Of a stretch of DNA of 64,000 nucleotides, positions 1 to 11,075 are shown in pieces. The notes beneath the pieces are model-generated. The model saw only the letters and a program-made list of their open reading frames with translations, had not been told where the DNA came from and made no database searches. This DNA is from Gari tellinella (taxonomy: Eukaryota; Mollusca; Bivalvia; Cardiida; Psammobiidae). The stretch lies in the NCBI GenBank assembly GCA_922989275.2, contig OV277869.1, forward strand, positions 39,292,189 through 39,356,188, read 5' to 3'. Position numbers and translations under genes: made by a program. Numbering within the stretch: the stretch's first letter is position 1; each line of letters begins with the position of its first letter.

Positions 1-114
1 GCAGTTCATATGTCGAACTATGTGATAATTCGAGTTAAACGAGTTCGAGATATCTAAGTTTGATTGTACATTTCACACCACCTCGTATATCTAGATACCC
101 AAACTACGGTTGTT

Positions 115-375
115 TTTAGCTCACCAGAGCACAAAGTGCTCAAGGTGAGCTATTGTGATACCGCTCTGTCCGTCCGTCCCTCCGTCTGCAATTGCAAACG
201 ACTTCTCTGAAACCAATTGTCCCAGAGTAACCAAACTTGGTCACATACATGCTATTGGATTGAGCTTCAAATGTTGTTAAAATAAAGTGGGTGGGGCGAA
301 TGGTCTTGTTGCCATGGCAACCGGGCACAATATCTAGAAAAATCTTCTTCCGAGACCAATGGTCCGATTTTACTT
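115..375 (+). mobile_element. Hairpin-ended (pearl/Helentron-like) element, one end only
   Basis: The segment opens with a TAGCTCACC end and a hairpin (GAGCAC...GTGCTC), then GGTGAGCTATTGTGAT and a GTCCGTCC-rich stretch. The same end structure recurs at 37853, 38032, 39899 and 61327. The phrase about a GTGGGTGGGG motif and GTTGCCATGGCAACC matches the interior of the large element at 37853-42422, so this is a 5' fragment of that family. The far end is not present. Non-coding. Confidence 0.6.
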
Positions 376-592
376 TGACTTGCTCAAAAGAGTCACCTAG
401 ACAAAATCTATGTAATGTATGAATATGAGTTATGACAGGTCAAAAAGTAGGTCATATAGTAGAGAAGGCTTATGAACCTTCTAGTTCATATGGAGTAGAC
501 ACATCAACATTATCCTGACACATTTGCTTCTTGTGACAAGGTGCTAGTGGGGGTATTAATCACCTTTAGTGATAAGTCTAGTTAAATCTGGG
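376..592. repeat. Repeat fragment, no gene seen
   Basis: The end of this stretch (AATCACCTTTAGTGATA) is the reverse complement of the start of the repeat at 12601, so it appears to be a fragment of a second hairpin-ended family. From 593 to 826 I see only AT-rich intronic or intergenic DNA leading to the splice acceptor at 826. Upstream exons of the HECT gene are not recognisable here. Confidence 0.4.
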
Positions 593-826
593 AACTTTGA
601 ACTCTGGTGAGCGCCTTAGAGCCATTGACCCTGAACAGTTGTTTTTTCCTTAAATATTGTGCTCTGACGACTGTGCTCATCTTCTTTTCCGTTTAACAGA
701 AAGTAAAAATTAAGTTTCTATAATGAGCCTTTAGATATTTTTAGAAGTTTGCAAATCATGAAAGGTCAGGAAACTAGGTCGTGCTTTAAATAATTCATTT
801 CAAACAAATAAATAATTTGTCTTCAG

Positions 827-1011
827 CCTCCACTGAAGACCTGTATCACCTGATTGGTACGATGATATCGGTCAGCATTGTCCATGGGGGTCCTGGTCCG
901 CGTTGTTTTAGTGAAAAGTTCTATCAACTAATCACTCAAAAACAAAGTCGAACGATCCAATGGCAGCTGCAGGACCTGCAGGATGGGGACATCAAGGAGA
1001 AATTAGAAAAG
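827..1011 (+). CDS. HECT-type E3 ubiquitin ligase (G2E3-like), exon a
   Basis: This is the first recognisable exon of a gene whose HECT domain transfers ubiquitin from an E2 through a thioester on a C-lobe cysteine. The acceptor is CTTCAG at 821-826. Two bases complete a split codon, then the frame reads STEDLYHLIGTMISVSIVHG and GGPGPRCFS, typical of the HECT N-lobe of G2/M-phase E3 ligase-like proteins that are expanded in molluscs and fish. The donor follows AAG at 1011 (GTTTGG) and the exon ends in phase 0. A full HECT domain needs more N-terminal sequence, so earlier exons should lie upstream. Assignment is from family resemblance; no search was run. Confidence 0.8.
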
Positions 1012-1070
1012 GTTTGGATTGTTATGCCCTCACACGACTTAGCCGGGGGCATATTGTTTTTGGTCTGTTT

Positions 1071-1297
1071 GTCTGTATACAACTTTAACCTTGGTCATAA
1101 CTTTTTAATTACTTAGGATAGAGACTTTATATTTGGTATGTGTTATTACCTCAAGAAGAGCTCAGTAAAAGTTGGGCCATGTCTGACAAAGGTCAATGTC
1201 ATTTAGCGGTAAATCTGGTGGAAAGGGAGATAACTCATCCTATATTATGTCAAGTGACTAAGAAGTGAATAGGAAGCGAGATAACTCATCCTAACTG
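1071..1297. repeat. Intronic direct repeat, copy 1
   Basis: About 230 bp (CTGTATACAACTTTAACC... to AACTCATCCTAACTG) is nearly identical to 3291-3520 in a later intron of the same gene, in the same orientation. No coding potential is evident. Confidence 0.7.
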
Positions 1298-1299
1298 CT

Positions 1300-1509
1300 G
1301 TTAATCTTAAAGTGACATAATGTACATTTTGACCGAGAATAAATTAATGACGAGTGACAAACAGCTTGAATCCAGATCAGATGCCGCGTTATGGATTCAA
1401 GCTGTTTGTAAACGTAAGCCTATTTGTCTCCCTATAACGACTCCCTCCTAACAACGTACACACTCTTTGTCTCCCAATGGGTGTCAGTGTAGAGAGGGAG
1501 CACGGTACA
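1300..1509. repeat. MITE remnant with AAACAG-type hairpin
   Basis: A 55-bp palindrome (1355-1409; arms ACAAACAGCTTGAATCCA and its complement) is followed by a GGAGACAAAG/CTCCCTCC segment and ends in GTAGAGAGGGAGCACGGTA. The same order is seen at 18943-19111, so this is the right half of the CAGTGTTCCCTC MITE family. From 1510 to 2115 I see only AT-rich intron. Confidence 0.6.
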
Positions 1510-2115
1510 AATTTTCTTAAAATTTAAATCTTTGCCAAACTTTCTAAAAATGCATGTTGTCACAAATTGTACTACCCAGGTTAATTGGAAAACAATTTTT
1601 TTGGCATAATATTTTTAATTCTCGTCATGTCAAGCTTGATTATGAACATCATAAAGAGAAAAATTTGGTTGTCAAATTGCATGAAAATTTAACTATTCAA
1701 TCAAAAGTTTTTCAAAGAAAACCTAAATTTACGTGATTAAAGTCCCATAGACAACGACCGTCAAACGATTACAATGTAAATTCAGGTTCGTCTTTCATAA
1801 CAGTTGAATGGATTGACCTATTTACATGAAAATTGGCATTTGAGTTCGTCTTTCAGGTGAATAAAATTTAGAAGAATTTTTTTTTATCTAAAACAATTTG
1901 TTCTCCAATTAACTTGGCAGCACAATAATGGAGATCAAACTTGATAACAAGGCATATTTCATAAATTTGTTTTTAAGTCATCTATCGTTTTGTCCCTTGA
2001 CTTTTTCCAATATGGGAGACAGGGACTCAAAGACAGTTTCTTCTCGAATACATCTTCCACCCCAACAATTCTCAACGGATATCAATGATTAACTGAGCGT
2101 TTGTATAAAAAACTA

Positions 2116-2331
2116 CAGTAAGACCTCCCTTAACCGGACATACTATTTAATGTATTTATAGTGTTAACGGTCCTTCAGGACAGGCGGTCGGTCACTAAAT
2201 ACAGTTAGGAAACAGCACTGAACGCTCATGGTGAGGGTTCAGTGCTGTATGTGACCTTTATTTAGCAACCACCTGTCCTATTGGACCATTTTTTGGTTCA
2301 TTTGTGTTTCCAGTTTTCAGAGGTTTTACTG
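2116..2331. mobile_element. pogo/Tigger-like MITE (CAGTAAGACCTCCCT ends)
   Basis: TIRs CAGTAAGACCTC... and ...GAGGTTTTACTG are flanked by TA on both sides, as expected for a TA target-site duplication. The interior carries a palindrome around ACAGCACTGAAC...GTTCAGTGCTGT. It ends only 21 bp before the HECT exon at 2353, between any branch point and the acceptor. Confidence 0.7.
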
Positions 2332-2352
2332 TACATTCTTATGTCTCCTCAG

Positions 2353-2528
2353 ATCGAGAATGCCACATCGTATGAGGAGATGCTTGGGGCAGCTGACAGT
2401 GCCAGTGATATACTTGATGTTGCTGGCTGCATCGGTACAGTCCTGAAGGACCTCCATGCTGGCAAAGATCTCGTCAGAGCAGCAACCAGATTCTTTGTCT
2501 TCGAAAGAATTGCAGATCCCCTTCAAAG
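2353..2528 (+). CDS. HECT-type E3 ubiquitin ligase, exon b
   Basis: The acceptor CTCCTCAG ends at 2352. The exon starts in phase 0 with IENATSYEEMLGAADSASD and ends LQ plus AG of an Arg codon. The frame continues exactly into the next exon (LQR-FKDGLTTLG) only if the donor is GCAAGT at 2529, a GC-AG intron. The segment corresponds to the HECT N-lobe to hinge region. The alternative GT donor at 2533 would throw the next exon out of the HECT frame. Confidence 0.82.
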
Positions 2529-3043
2529 GCAAGTAGTTTCAGTCCCTAAGCACTACTGGCATTCTGAACAAACCTATATGATCACATTGTGATCATAATT
2601 ATGTCTCCCCCCATATATGGGGAGACATATTGTTTTTGGCAGATTTGTCTGTTCATCTGTCTGTCTGTTACACATTTTCATAGGATTGTTGCTCAGCACG
2701 AGTTGTGGTGCATTTCTATATTTTTGTTACCTCCCCCTGGCAGTTTTTGAGTTATTATCCCTGATGTGTAGAAAATTGACATAGTTCATTACTAAATTTT
2801 GTTGCATGTGTTACTCAAAACCAAAATGCCTCAACGCTTAAAACTTTATAGGATCGTTGTCCACAATGGGTTGTTTTGCACCTCCAAATTTTTGTTTACC
2901 GTGGGTATAACTTAACTTAACCTTTAAACTCTGTAAAATAACAAGCATTAAATTTAGAAGAAGAGCTATGCAGCATTACATAAAGCTGTTGGATTAACGC
3001 TAGTGTTAGTAAGGTTTTTTGGCTAATTTTGTTGTCTTTTCAG
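2529..3043 (+). other. GC-AG intron of the HECT gene
   Basis: The intron begins GCAAGT and ends TTTTCAG. Inside is a hairpin-type repeat (CCCCATATATGGGG near 2610) of a family also present near 4055 and 6640. GC donors are a known minority class and here the rest of the donor (AAG|GCAAGT) is a strong match to the U1 consensus. Confidence 0.75.
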
Positions 3044-3261
3044 ATTCAAAGATGGCCTTACTACACTGGGCATGCTCAATTCTGTGCAGCAGTATCCAGG
3101 CCTATACAAGGACCTGTTCTGTGCGAGAGCTGAACCCCTGTCAGCACATGAAGTTGAGAACCTATTCCGAATTCAGCCTCTAAGCGAGGATGGCTCCAAC
3201 AGGCGCACAGCAGATGAGGATGTGATTGGGTGGTGGCGCGAGTTCGTGATTGATGTTGAGG
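3044..3261 (+). CDS. HECT-type E3 ubiquitin ligase, exon c
   Basis: The acceptor TTTTCAG ends at 3043. The reading frame is FKDGLTTLGMLNSVQQYPGL, then LYKDLFCARAEPLSAHEVEN and a segment ending IGWWREFVIDVE. This is the part of G2E3-like HECT domains between N- and C-lobe. The donor is G|GTAAGG at 3262 and the exon ends in phase 1. The last 46 bp recur in antisense at 3751-3796 inside the following intron. Confidence 0.83.
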
Positions 3262-3290
3262 GTAAGGGTCCGTTTTTATGTCTGTCTGTC

Positions 3291-3520
3291 TGTATACAAC
3301 TTTAACTTTGGCCATAACTTTTTAATTACTTAGGATAGAGACTTTATATTTGGTATGTGTACTCACCGCAAGAAGTTCTTGAGCTCAGTAAAATTTGGGT
3401 CATGTCCGACAAAGGTCAAGGTCATTTAGAGGTAAATCTGGTGGAAAGGGAGATAGCTCATCCTATATTATGTCAAGTGACTAAGAAGTGAATAGGAAGG
3501 GAGATAACTCATCCTAACTG
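3291..3520. repeat. Intronic direct repeat, copy 2
   Basis: Second copy of the ~230-bp repeat at 1071-1297, starting about 30 bp after the exon c donor. It is followed by a short GTT/GTA microsatellite (3530-3549). Confidence 0.7.
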
Positions 3521-3750
3521 GCCATATTGTTGTTGTTGTTGTAGTTGTAGATTCCTCCGTTGACTTGTCGGAGCACCGTTCAATTTTATTTGAACGTGTA
3601 ATTGTTGAGTTTTGTTGTCTTGGAGGCACACTTTGTCTTGATTTCACTTTGGTTCACTTGACTCTATTTATCGGTGATATTCTATCACACCATATATGAA
3701 TATTTAACCGCACTTGCCACTTCTTAAAGTAAATATTGCATAAAGCACTT

Positions 3751-3796
3751 CCTCAACATCAATCACGAACTCGAGCCACCACCCAATCACATCCTC
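3751..3796 (-). repeat. Antisense copy of the HECT exon c 3' end
   Basis: Read on the minus strand this matches 3216-3261 over 46 bp with one mismatch (GCGCG versus GCTCG). It stops exactly at the exon's last base and carries no copy of the donor. The sense and antisense copies lie in the same pre-mRNA about 490 bp apart. Confidence 0.85.
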
Positions 3797-4333
3797 TTCC
3801 CATAACTCTTTGATCATGTGATTATTTCTAAATTTAGAAATTATTCAATATGACACTCTTGACAAACCTTGTTATGACAACGGCGTCATCATGACATCAA
3901 TATGACGTCATGATGCTATGGTGATGATGTATTTGAATCAGCTAAAAAAAGTTTCATTTTACAGAGATTTGCATTAACCTGGATTGGAGCTCACCTTTGT
4001 GAGTGTTACTCCTCAGCCGGCATGTAAAGTAAAATGCCAATGGTGATCATTATGTCTCCCCCATATATGGGGAGACATATTGTTTTTGCCCGAGTTGTCC
4101 GTCTCTCAAAAATTTTGTGGCATGTGTAACTCAAGAAGAAATGTGTCCACAGGTCACAGTAAATCAACAAGAGCCGTCTGGTTATGGGGCTTGATGGAGA
4201 TATTATGCCTATAAACATTTTTAGAAAACTAGTTGAGTTAGAGAGCAGATACGTTAAAGAGTTAGAGTTAGAAGTCTTATCAACTTTTTAAAGATGACAG
4301 TTCAGTTAAAAAGAGCATGTGTTATCTTTTCAG

Positions 4334-4593
4334 AAAAACAAGTACCGTATGAAGTAACATTCCAAGACCTGTTAATCTTCAGCACCGGAGCAAGTGAAGT
4401 CCCCCCGATGGGATTTGTTCCCCCTCCATCTGTTACCTTTCTACATGGGAATGATGGGAAAGCGTCTTCATTTCCAAAGGGACAAACATGCTCCAATGAG
4501 CTGCAATTGCCCGTTTGTCATTCCACGTATGAGGTATTTCCAGAAAAAATGGCTTTTGGCATAGCCAATACACAAGGGTTTGGACTCATTTGA
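4334..4593 (+). CDS. HECT-type E3 ubiquitin ligase, last exon (catalytic C-lobe)
   Basis: The acceptor is TTTTCAG at 4333; with G from the previous exon the frame reads EKQVPYEVTFQDLLIFSTGA and continues through a SVTFLHGND segment. The catalytic motif is TCSNELQLP, with the thioester Cys codon at 4489-4491. The protein ends MAFGIANTQGFGLI followed by TGA, the usual hydrophobic end of HECT proteins. Ubiquitin transfer from E2 is inferred from the family. All four exons share one frame and no stop or frameshift is seen, so the 3' half looks intact. Intron 3 (3262-4333) holds repeats only. Confidence 0.85.
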
Positions 4594-4618
4594 GTACCTT
4601 GATTCATATATTTAAATT

Positions 4619-6549
4619 TTAAAGAGGCTCGCAACCGGATTTAGCATTAAAAATGGTAATTTGTAAATATATGTCAAATGATTATATAAATGGGTAAGAT
4701 TTAGTTTAGGATAATAAATTCTGTTAAAAAATGCATTTCCAAAAAATAAAAAGGATGAAGCTCTGGTGGGATTCGAACCCGTGACCCTTCATTGCGGAGA
4801 CAAACAAGAACAAGAGCCCCATGGGGCATAATTCGCTCACCTGAGAATAACTGACAAAATGGAGATAATTATTAAAAATATTTATGTCCAGGAAGGGGTC
4901 ATAATTTGAACAATCTTGTTAGAGGACCTGTAGATGATGCTATGTGCCAAATATCTAATATCAGGGTAGTAGGGTTTAAGACAAGCAGATTTTTGTAAGT
5001 TTCCATTGAAAAGAAATCTATTTTTAACTTCTGTGACCTACATATGCAACAGACTGAAACCAGTTGAACAAAATAGGTAAAGGATATCTAAAAGTGTCAC
5101 CATGCTGAATATCAAAGCCTTGGCCATATTAGTTTCAGAGAAGAAGACGTTTGAAAAGTTCACTATATAACTCTATGTAAAACTGTGACCCCCGGGGCGG
5201 GGCCAATTTTGACCCCAATGGCATTATTTGAACAAACTTGATAGAGGACCTGTAGGCGATACTATGTGCCAAATATCTAAGCTCTGACCCTTGCAGTTTC
5301 AGAGGAGAAGATTTTTTAAGTTTTCATAAAAAAAAATCTATTTTTAGCTCCTGTGACCTAGTTATGCAACCGACCAGAACCATTTGAACAATTTTGGTAA
5401 AGAACATCTAGAATTGTAACCATGCCAAATATCAAGGCTCTGGCCACATTAGTTCCAGAGAAGAAGACGTTTATAAATTTCACTATATAACTCTTTGTAA
5501 AACTGTGACCCCCAGGGCGGGGCCAAATTTGACCCCAATGGCATTATTTGAACAAACTTGATAGAGGACCTGTAGGCGATACTATGTGCCAAATATCTAA
5601 GCTCTGACCCTTGCAGTTTCAGAGGAGAAGATTTTTTAAGTTTTCATAAAAAAAAATCTATTTTTAGCTCCTGTGACCTAGTTATGCAACCGACAAGAAC
5701 CATTTGATCAATTTTGGTAAAGAACATCTAGAATTGTAACCATGCCAAATATCAAGGATCTGGCCACATTAGTTCCAGAGAAGAAGACGTTTGAAAATTT
5801 CACTATATAACTCTTTGTAAAACTGTGACCCCCCAGGGTGGGGCCAAATTTGACCCCAGGGGCATAATTTGAACAAACTTGATAATGGACCTGTAGATGA
5901 TGCTATGTGCTAAATATCTAAGCTCTGACCCTTGTAGTTTTTGACAAGAAGATTTTTTAAGATTTCCTTATTTTTTCACTATGGTTGCCATAGCAACCAG
6001 AGTTCTGCATTGTTTTTAATTCTTTGAACAAATTTAAAAGAGCTTGACCCAAGGAACATTTCTGTAACGTTTGGTTGAATTCTGTCAAGGGGTATAGGAG
6101 GAGATGTCATTTGAAGCAATTGTTAACGACAACGCACGACGGACGACGACGGACACAGGGCCATCCCAATAGCTCACCTTGAGCCTTTAGCTCAGGTGAG
6201 CTAAAAATGAGGACGTGCCTTTACCGCCTCGACCACGGACGCTCTCTATATATACGGTAGCGAATTAACGTACTTCACTGTTAGCGCTTAATACTACATT
6301 ATTCGGCTCCAGTTTATGTCAGAGCCCGTGTAGAGAAGCAACAACAACAACTATACCGTTAGCTAACGCTATAGAAAAACGATGGAATATATCTAAAAAA
6401 AACTAAGATTCGGTGACGATTCTTGAGACTTTTTTTGGAGTGATCATATTTTTTTAATGTCAGAAGTCAAATAATGCCACAAATTTGCTTTTATTTGAGT
6501 ATTTTATTTTATTTTGACAAGTACACCATCCGGTTGCGAGTCGCTTTAA
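4619..6549. mobile_element. TTAA-flanked MITE with tRNA-like module (copy a), split by an insertion
   Basis: Outer sequence matches the intact copy at 57713-58245: TIRs AGAGGCTCGCAACC... and ...GGTTGCGAGTCGCT, each next to TTAA (4619-4622, 6546-6549). The tRNA-like part on the minus strand (B-box GGTTCGAATCC near 4770; A-box region near 6220-6240) is interrupted by the hairpin-ended element at 4806-6207. Removing that insertion restores about 530 bp, the family length. Confidence 0.85.
4806..6207. mobile_element. Hairpin-ended (pearl/Helentron-like) element, apparently complete
   Basis: It starts AACAAGAGCCCCATGGGGC...TTCGCTCACCTGAG and ends GCTCACCTTGAGCC...GGCTCAGGTGAGC followed by TAAAAA. 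The interior has three direct units of about 330 bp containing CCCCxGGGCGGGGCCAAATT and GAACAAACTTGATAGAGGAC. Near the end there is a GACGACGG-rich tract. No ORF of note is present, so it is non-autonomous. Rolling-circle (Helentron-type) mobility is an inference from the hairpin ends and lack of TIRs. Confidence 0.75.
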
Positions 6550-6902
6550 ATGTCAATTTCATGATCAGTTGGCATGAACGTGAAACCCATTTCACAAGGA
6601 AACGGGTCCGATATGATAATTACTTATGTTTCCTCCGTATATATGGGGAGACATTGTTTTTAGCCGAGTTGGTAAAGTAACTGTGTTGTTCGTTATACTT
6701 CTTACGTGGAATGGCTAAATGCCAAAACATTTGTGTGTTATGCTATCTCCTCATATCCCTTACAAGCAGATTTCCAAACTAGAATTAAATTAAAATGGTA
6801 TTGTATCACAAGTGGAGTTAAAACAAGCAGCACTGACTTTTCTCAAAACTAATGCATGGTATTGAAAAGAAATGTTCACTGAGTGTCAACAATAGAGATA
6901 GA

Positions 6903-7044
6903 GAATATTTGGTGACTAGCTTTGAATGAGAAATGTTATCTGGCAAGGCGGATGAATATATCTGGTGAGCCGCAGGCGAACCTGATATTTTCAGAAGCCG
7001 AGCCAGATAACATTTCTCATTCAAGGCTAGTCACCAAATATTCT
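6903..7044. repeat. Long palindrome (foldback MITE-like)
   Basis: Arms from GAATATTTGGTGACTAGC inward pair with GCTAGTCACCAAATATTC. They continue through AATGAGAAATGTTATCTGGC/GCCAGATAACATTTCTCATT around a ~45-bp loop. Confidence 0.7.
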
Positions 7045-7639
7045 ATTTATCCTTGTCACAATTGTAAAATAAATAGAGAATGCCTTTTTTAAAGCAAGAG
7101 TCATTTTTTTGGTCTAGATAAGATTCCAACTAAGGAACTATGTTACTCTAGGAAAGCGCGCTATTATATAGATGACGTTAGTGACGTCACATCCTAGTTA
7201 CGTTGAAAAGAAATAAAAGAACCAAAATCTAGTGTATTTCACTCAGGAAATCTAAAACGTGGACAATTATAGAAGTATCTCAGCAAGCGACTGGTGGCGC
7301 ATACTTTATAACGATTTGATTGCATCGAATAGTTCGAATAAACGTCGTTACACGTCGGATTCTGTTGAAAGAGTTTTAGAATACTTTTCCAAACAGCGGG
7401 AAAAATAAGCGTCTCAGTGGAAAAAAATAGTTCCGGCTACAGGTCATGTGACCACTTGACATAATAACATCGGTCATGTGACCACATAGCATAATAAAGC
7501 AAAGTTTATCTGTCACCCCTTTATCCGTCAGGAAAATAGGCACGTGACAGGATAACTATTTTTCTTTCACAACTCTAATATTTGGAGAAAGGGTACCTAA
7601 ACCGAATATAATTCCCACATACATGTATATATATTTAGG

Positions 7640-8185
7640 ATTCGAAATCTGTGTTTAGGTTTCTAAAAAAATTTATTACTCTTATGTCCATTGGGATATT
7701 CCTTTCATATTCAGTTTGCATGTGTATATGGACAAGATCTTTCCTTGCATGCAAATTGTTAGACGTAGACGTAGATGTTTGACTTTCTGACCTTGACCTT
7801 GAACTTTGGACCCGCATTTAGGTTTCAAAATATGCGTTTAGGTTTCTCAACTTTTCTCTAACTCATATATCCATTAAGATATTTCTTTCATATTTGGCAT
7901 GCATGTGTATATGGACAAGACCTTTCCATGCATGCCAAAAAATTAGCCCAGTGTCTTTGACTTTGAACTTAGGTCCCGAAAGGTTTTAGGTTTCGAAATC
8001 TGCGTTTAGGTTTCAAAAATGCTTATAATTCCTATGTCCCTTGAGGTGTTATTTTCATATTTAATTTGCATGTGTATATGGACAAGACCTTTCCATGCAG
8101 GCAAAAAGGTTGACCTCTGTGACCTTGAGTGTGTTTCTTAAGGTGCCGGTGGCAAGCTTTGTTGTCTCTCTGACAACTCTTGTTT
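7640..8185. repeat. Three ~175-bp tandem units, repeat-element interior
   Basis: Units near 7660, 7836 and 8010 share GGTTTC..., CATGTGTATATGGACAAGA and CCTTTCCATGCATGC. The segment ends in a small hairpin (GTTGTCTCTCTGACAAC) and CTCTTGTTT, resembling the ends of other hairpin-ended elements here. A two-unit relative occurs at 44430-44860. Non-coding. Confidence 0.6.
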
Positions 8186-8189
8186 CAAA

Positions 8190-9229
8190 CATGAAAGCAG
8201 TATAAAATCTAAATGTTGATTAATTATCATCAATGAGCTGTGCAGATTCTATATCTGCCTATGTAATTCATAAGCAGATACAGTTTTTATGCAGCTACCC
8301 TTACCTTAGGTTTTGCTTATTACTGTTTGAAAAAATATGTTGTATTGAAGTTTGCTCTTGGTTAAAAAATGTAAGATATAAGAAATAGTATCTATATCTT
8401 AGTAGATGATAACTCCATTTCTTATCTAAATATGATTTTCAATTCACATCTGTAGCCTTTGTCACTATTTATCCTACGTTTTAATCATGACTAGCGTGAC
8501 AGCTTTATGTGTGACAATGATCAATAGTAAATTTGTGATCACAAGGACTGGAGTAGTTAAAACCATTAAAGCATATTGTTAAAGGCATGCCGACACCAAT
8601 TTGAAACTAACATATTCAGTTTATTCATTTCTCATATCAATGTGTTCATAAATGCTTGAAAAATCTGCACAAAAAAGGCTAAAACATGGCATGACAGGAT
8701 TCTGGAATTGCTATTGCCTCGTATGTCCAAGGTACATGTATTTTGTTGCATGGTTCATCCAATATGTTGTCAGGGGTGAACACAGACTGAAAAGTATTGT
8801 TCACCTGCCTTCAACCAACTCTAGCTGATTTGCTTATAAGAATTGTGTATTGTGAACTTCATTTACTGATGTTTGTAAACAGTATAATCTTGAATGGAGC
8901 AAGTACATAAGTGACAATATTATAATTAAAACATTTGGAATATTACTGGATTATTGTATGGCATATGGTTATCATTACTATGATCATGACCAATTCATTA
9001 CCAATAGACCAAATTAAGGAACCATTCTATATTTTCTGGAATAACAATTGGTTGTCGTCAACCAATTGTTTTTCAGGAAAATATTTATCTGTTCCAGCGC
9101 CTAGTACCAACGACAAACAATGTCATGATGTTTTCAAAATGGTGCCTTCATAAAACCTTAATTTTTAGAAACATTTGGGAATTATTCACGAATTTTGGTG
9201 AAAATCATAATATCCGTTGGCAAATCGCT
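8190..9229. other. No gene or named repeat seen
   Basis: AT-rich sequence with only short ORFs. A small palindrome ACAATTGGTTGTCGTCAACCAATTGT lies near 9047-9072. Confidence 0.4.
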
Positions 9230-9751
9230 AGAAAATGGTCATTAAATCAGTATTTGACAGATTCACTGAAACATTATTTCCAATCAGTGGATCTCTAGAA
9301 AATGGCCTTTTTAAATAAGTACTCTAGAGATTTACTGAAAATTATTTGCCAGTCATTGAATTTCTAGAAAAGGTCTTAAAATTTTAGTGATTCTATAGAA
9401 TCACTGGTCAAACTCAGTTAATCTATAGATTAATAGAGGATTTTAGTGATTCTATAGATTCACTGAAATTTCAGTGATTCCTTTATAGATTTACTGTGCT
9501 ATATATGCTACAATGAAAAAGAAAAACAGGGTTCCTGAGGCTGAATTATTTTAGACTGCTATTATTATTCTTTGCGTAAAGGTTGCAATGGACTTTTGAG
9601 TAGCCAAGTTGATCAAATGTAATTGTCAATAACACATAAAACCCTATGCCTACCATCCCTGCATTTCTTTTTCGTTCTAGTATATTTGACTGACTTTCAT
9701 TCTAGTATATTTGACTGACTTTCGTTCTAGTATATTTGACTGACTTTCATA
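9230..9751. repeat. Degenerate short tandem repeats
   Basis: 9230-9500 contains repeated TTCACTGAAA, AGTGATTCTATAG and CTATAGATTCACTG words. 9668-9751 holds three direct copies of about 26 bp (TTCTAGTATATTTGACTGAC). From 9752 to 10305 I see nothing definable. Confidence 0.6.
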
Positions 9752-10305
9752 ACTAAGAACCTTTCCTCACCGTAAAAAATAAACTGTCAATTTAGTGTTT
9801 TGCTTTGGTTTAATTTCTATTTCCTAATGGATATTTTTGTATGCTCATTAAACAAAACTTCACGACAAAAGCAATGCACTATTTTCAAAAGATGTGGTGT
9901 CACCGACATCTCACACATGTGACCAAACAACTATTAACACTCCTACAATGTACATTAAGGTAGTACGCTACCAATTTGGGCGACACCTAGTGGCTTTTAA
10001 CGAAGTAGAATAAATCAAGCATCGTTACTCAGCGAAATTGTGCTTATAGGTTACCTCCTGTAGGTACTTTCTGTTTCAAACAAACTCCATTAATCCCGTA
10101 ATATAAACATTAAATACATGAAATTCCACTTTGGGACATGAAAGTATGTGAAACTTGAATTTTAGCTTGAACACATAGAAACTTATGTTTTTTTACCATT
10201 TTCTTATTATTCACCATATAGCTTTTATTGGGTGAAGTATAATCAATTTTCTTCGGATTTATTTTGGTTGAGTGAGTGTTGTCATTGAATTTGAGCTGAA
10301 AATAA

Positions 10306-10512
10306 TCAAGAACAAGAAATTGTTGAAGTTTTCATTGAAAAAAACTATTTTTAGCTCCTGTCACTGTGACCCATATAAGCAACAGACCGGAACCATTTCA
10401 ACAATATATGTTGAGGACCTCTGGAAGTTACACCATGCTTAATATCAAAGCTCTGGTCATATTGGTTTCAGAGAAAAAAGATGTTTGCAAATTTCACTAT
10501 ATAATTCTGCTT
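10306..10512. mobile_element. Fragment of the hairpin-ended family
   Basis: Contains CTATTTTTAGCTCCTGT...GACC, GCAACAGACCGGAACCATT and TTTCACTATATAA, matching interior units of 4806-6207. Both ends are missing. Confidence 0.65.
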
Positions 10513-10617
10513 TAAGCAACAATCTGTCTTCAATTATGGAAACTATCTGTGGAGTAAAGGCTAAAATTTGAGAGAAAAAAAATATACCATGTAGGAGTTT
10601 TCAACTTTGAATTTAGC

Positions 10618-11075
10618 CTGTGCAAACAGAGTAGACCCAGATCAAAGGGCTCCTAAAATTGATCCACTGATTAGTGTCTTCACTGTTTGACATGTTGCAA
10701 TAAATTGTAATAACTCATTTAAACCAACTGTCACATATTTACATTTACATTAACAAACAGTATACCTGTGAAGAGTACAATTGTCCAATGCAAAAAATGT
10801 AGATATAGATTAGAGGGCTCCTAATTGGGACCCTATGTAATGACTTGTAACAAACCCAAAGATACATAGTGCAACACTTGCCCTATGCAAACAGTTTAGA
10901 CCCAGATCATAAGCTCCTAATAGGACCCTCTGATCAGGGTATGCACTGTTTGTCATGTTGCAATGAATTGTAATCTAGTGTCACATATTTACATCAACAA
11001 ACAGTGTACCTGTGAAGAGTATACTTGTCCTATACAAATAGTGTAGACCAAGATCAGAGGGTTCCTTACAATGCC
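10618..11075. repeat. Cluster of AAACAG/TAGACCCAGATCA half-hairpins
   Basis: Repeated words GCAAACAG..TAGACC.AGATCA and GGGCTCCTAAT recur four times in one orientation with CTGTGAAGAGTA spacers. They are half-sites of the palindromic hairpins seen at 45402 and 52202. From 11076 to 12030 no gene is seen; an element remnant with GAGGTGAGCTAAAAA lies at 11944-11997. Confidence 0.55.
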
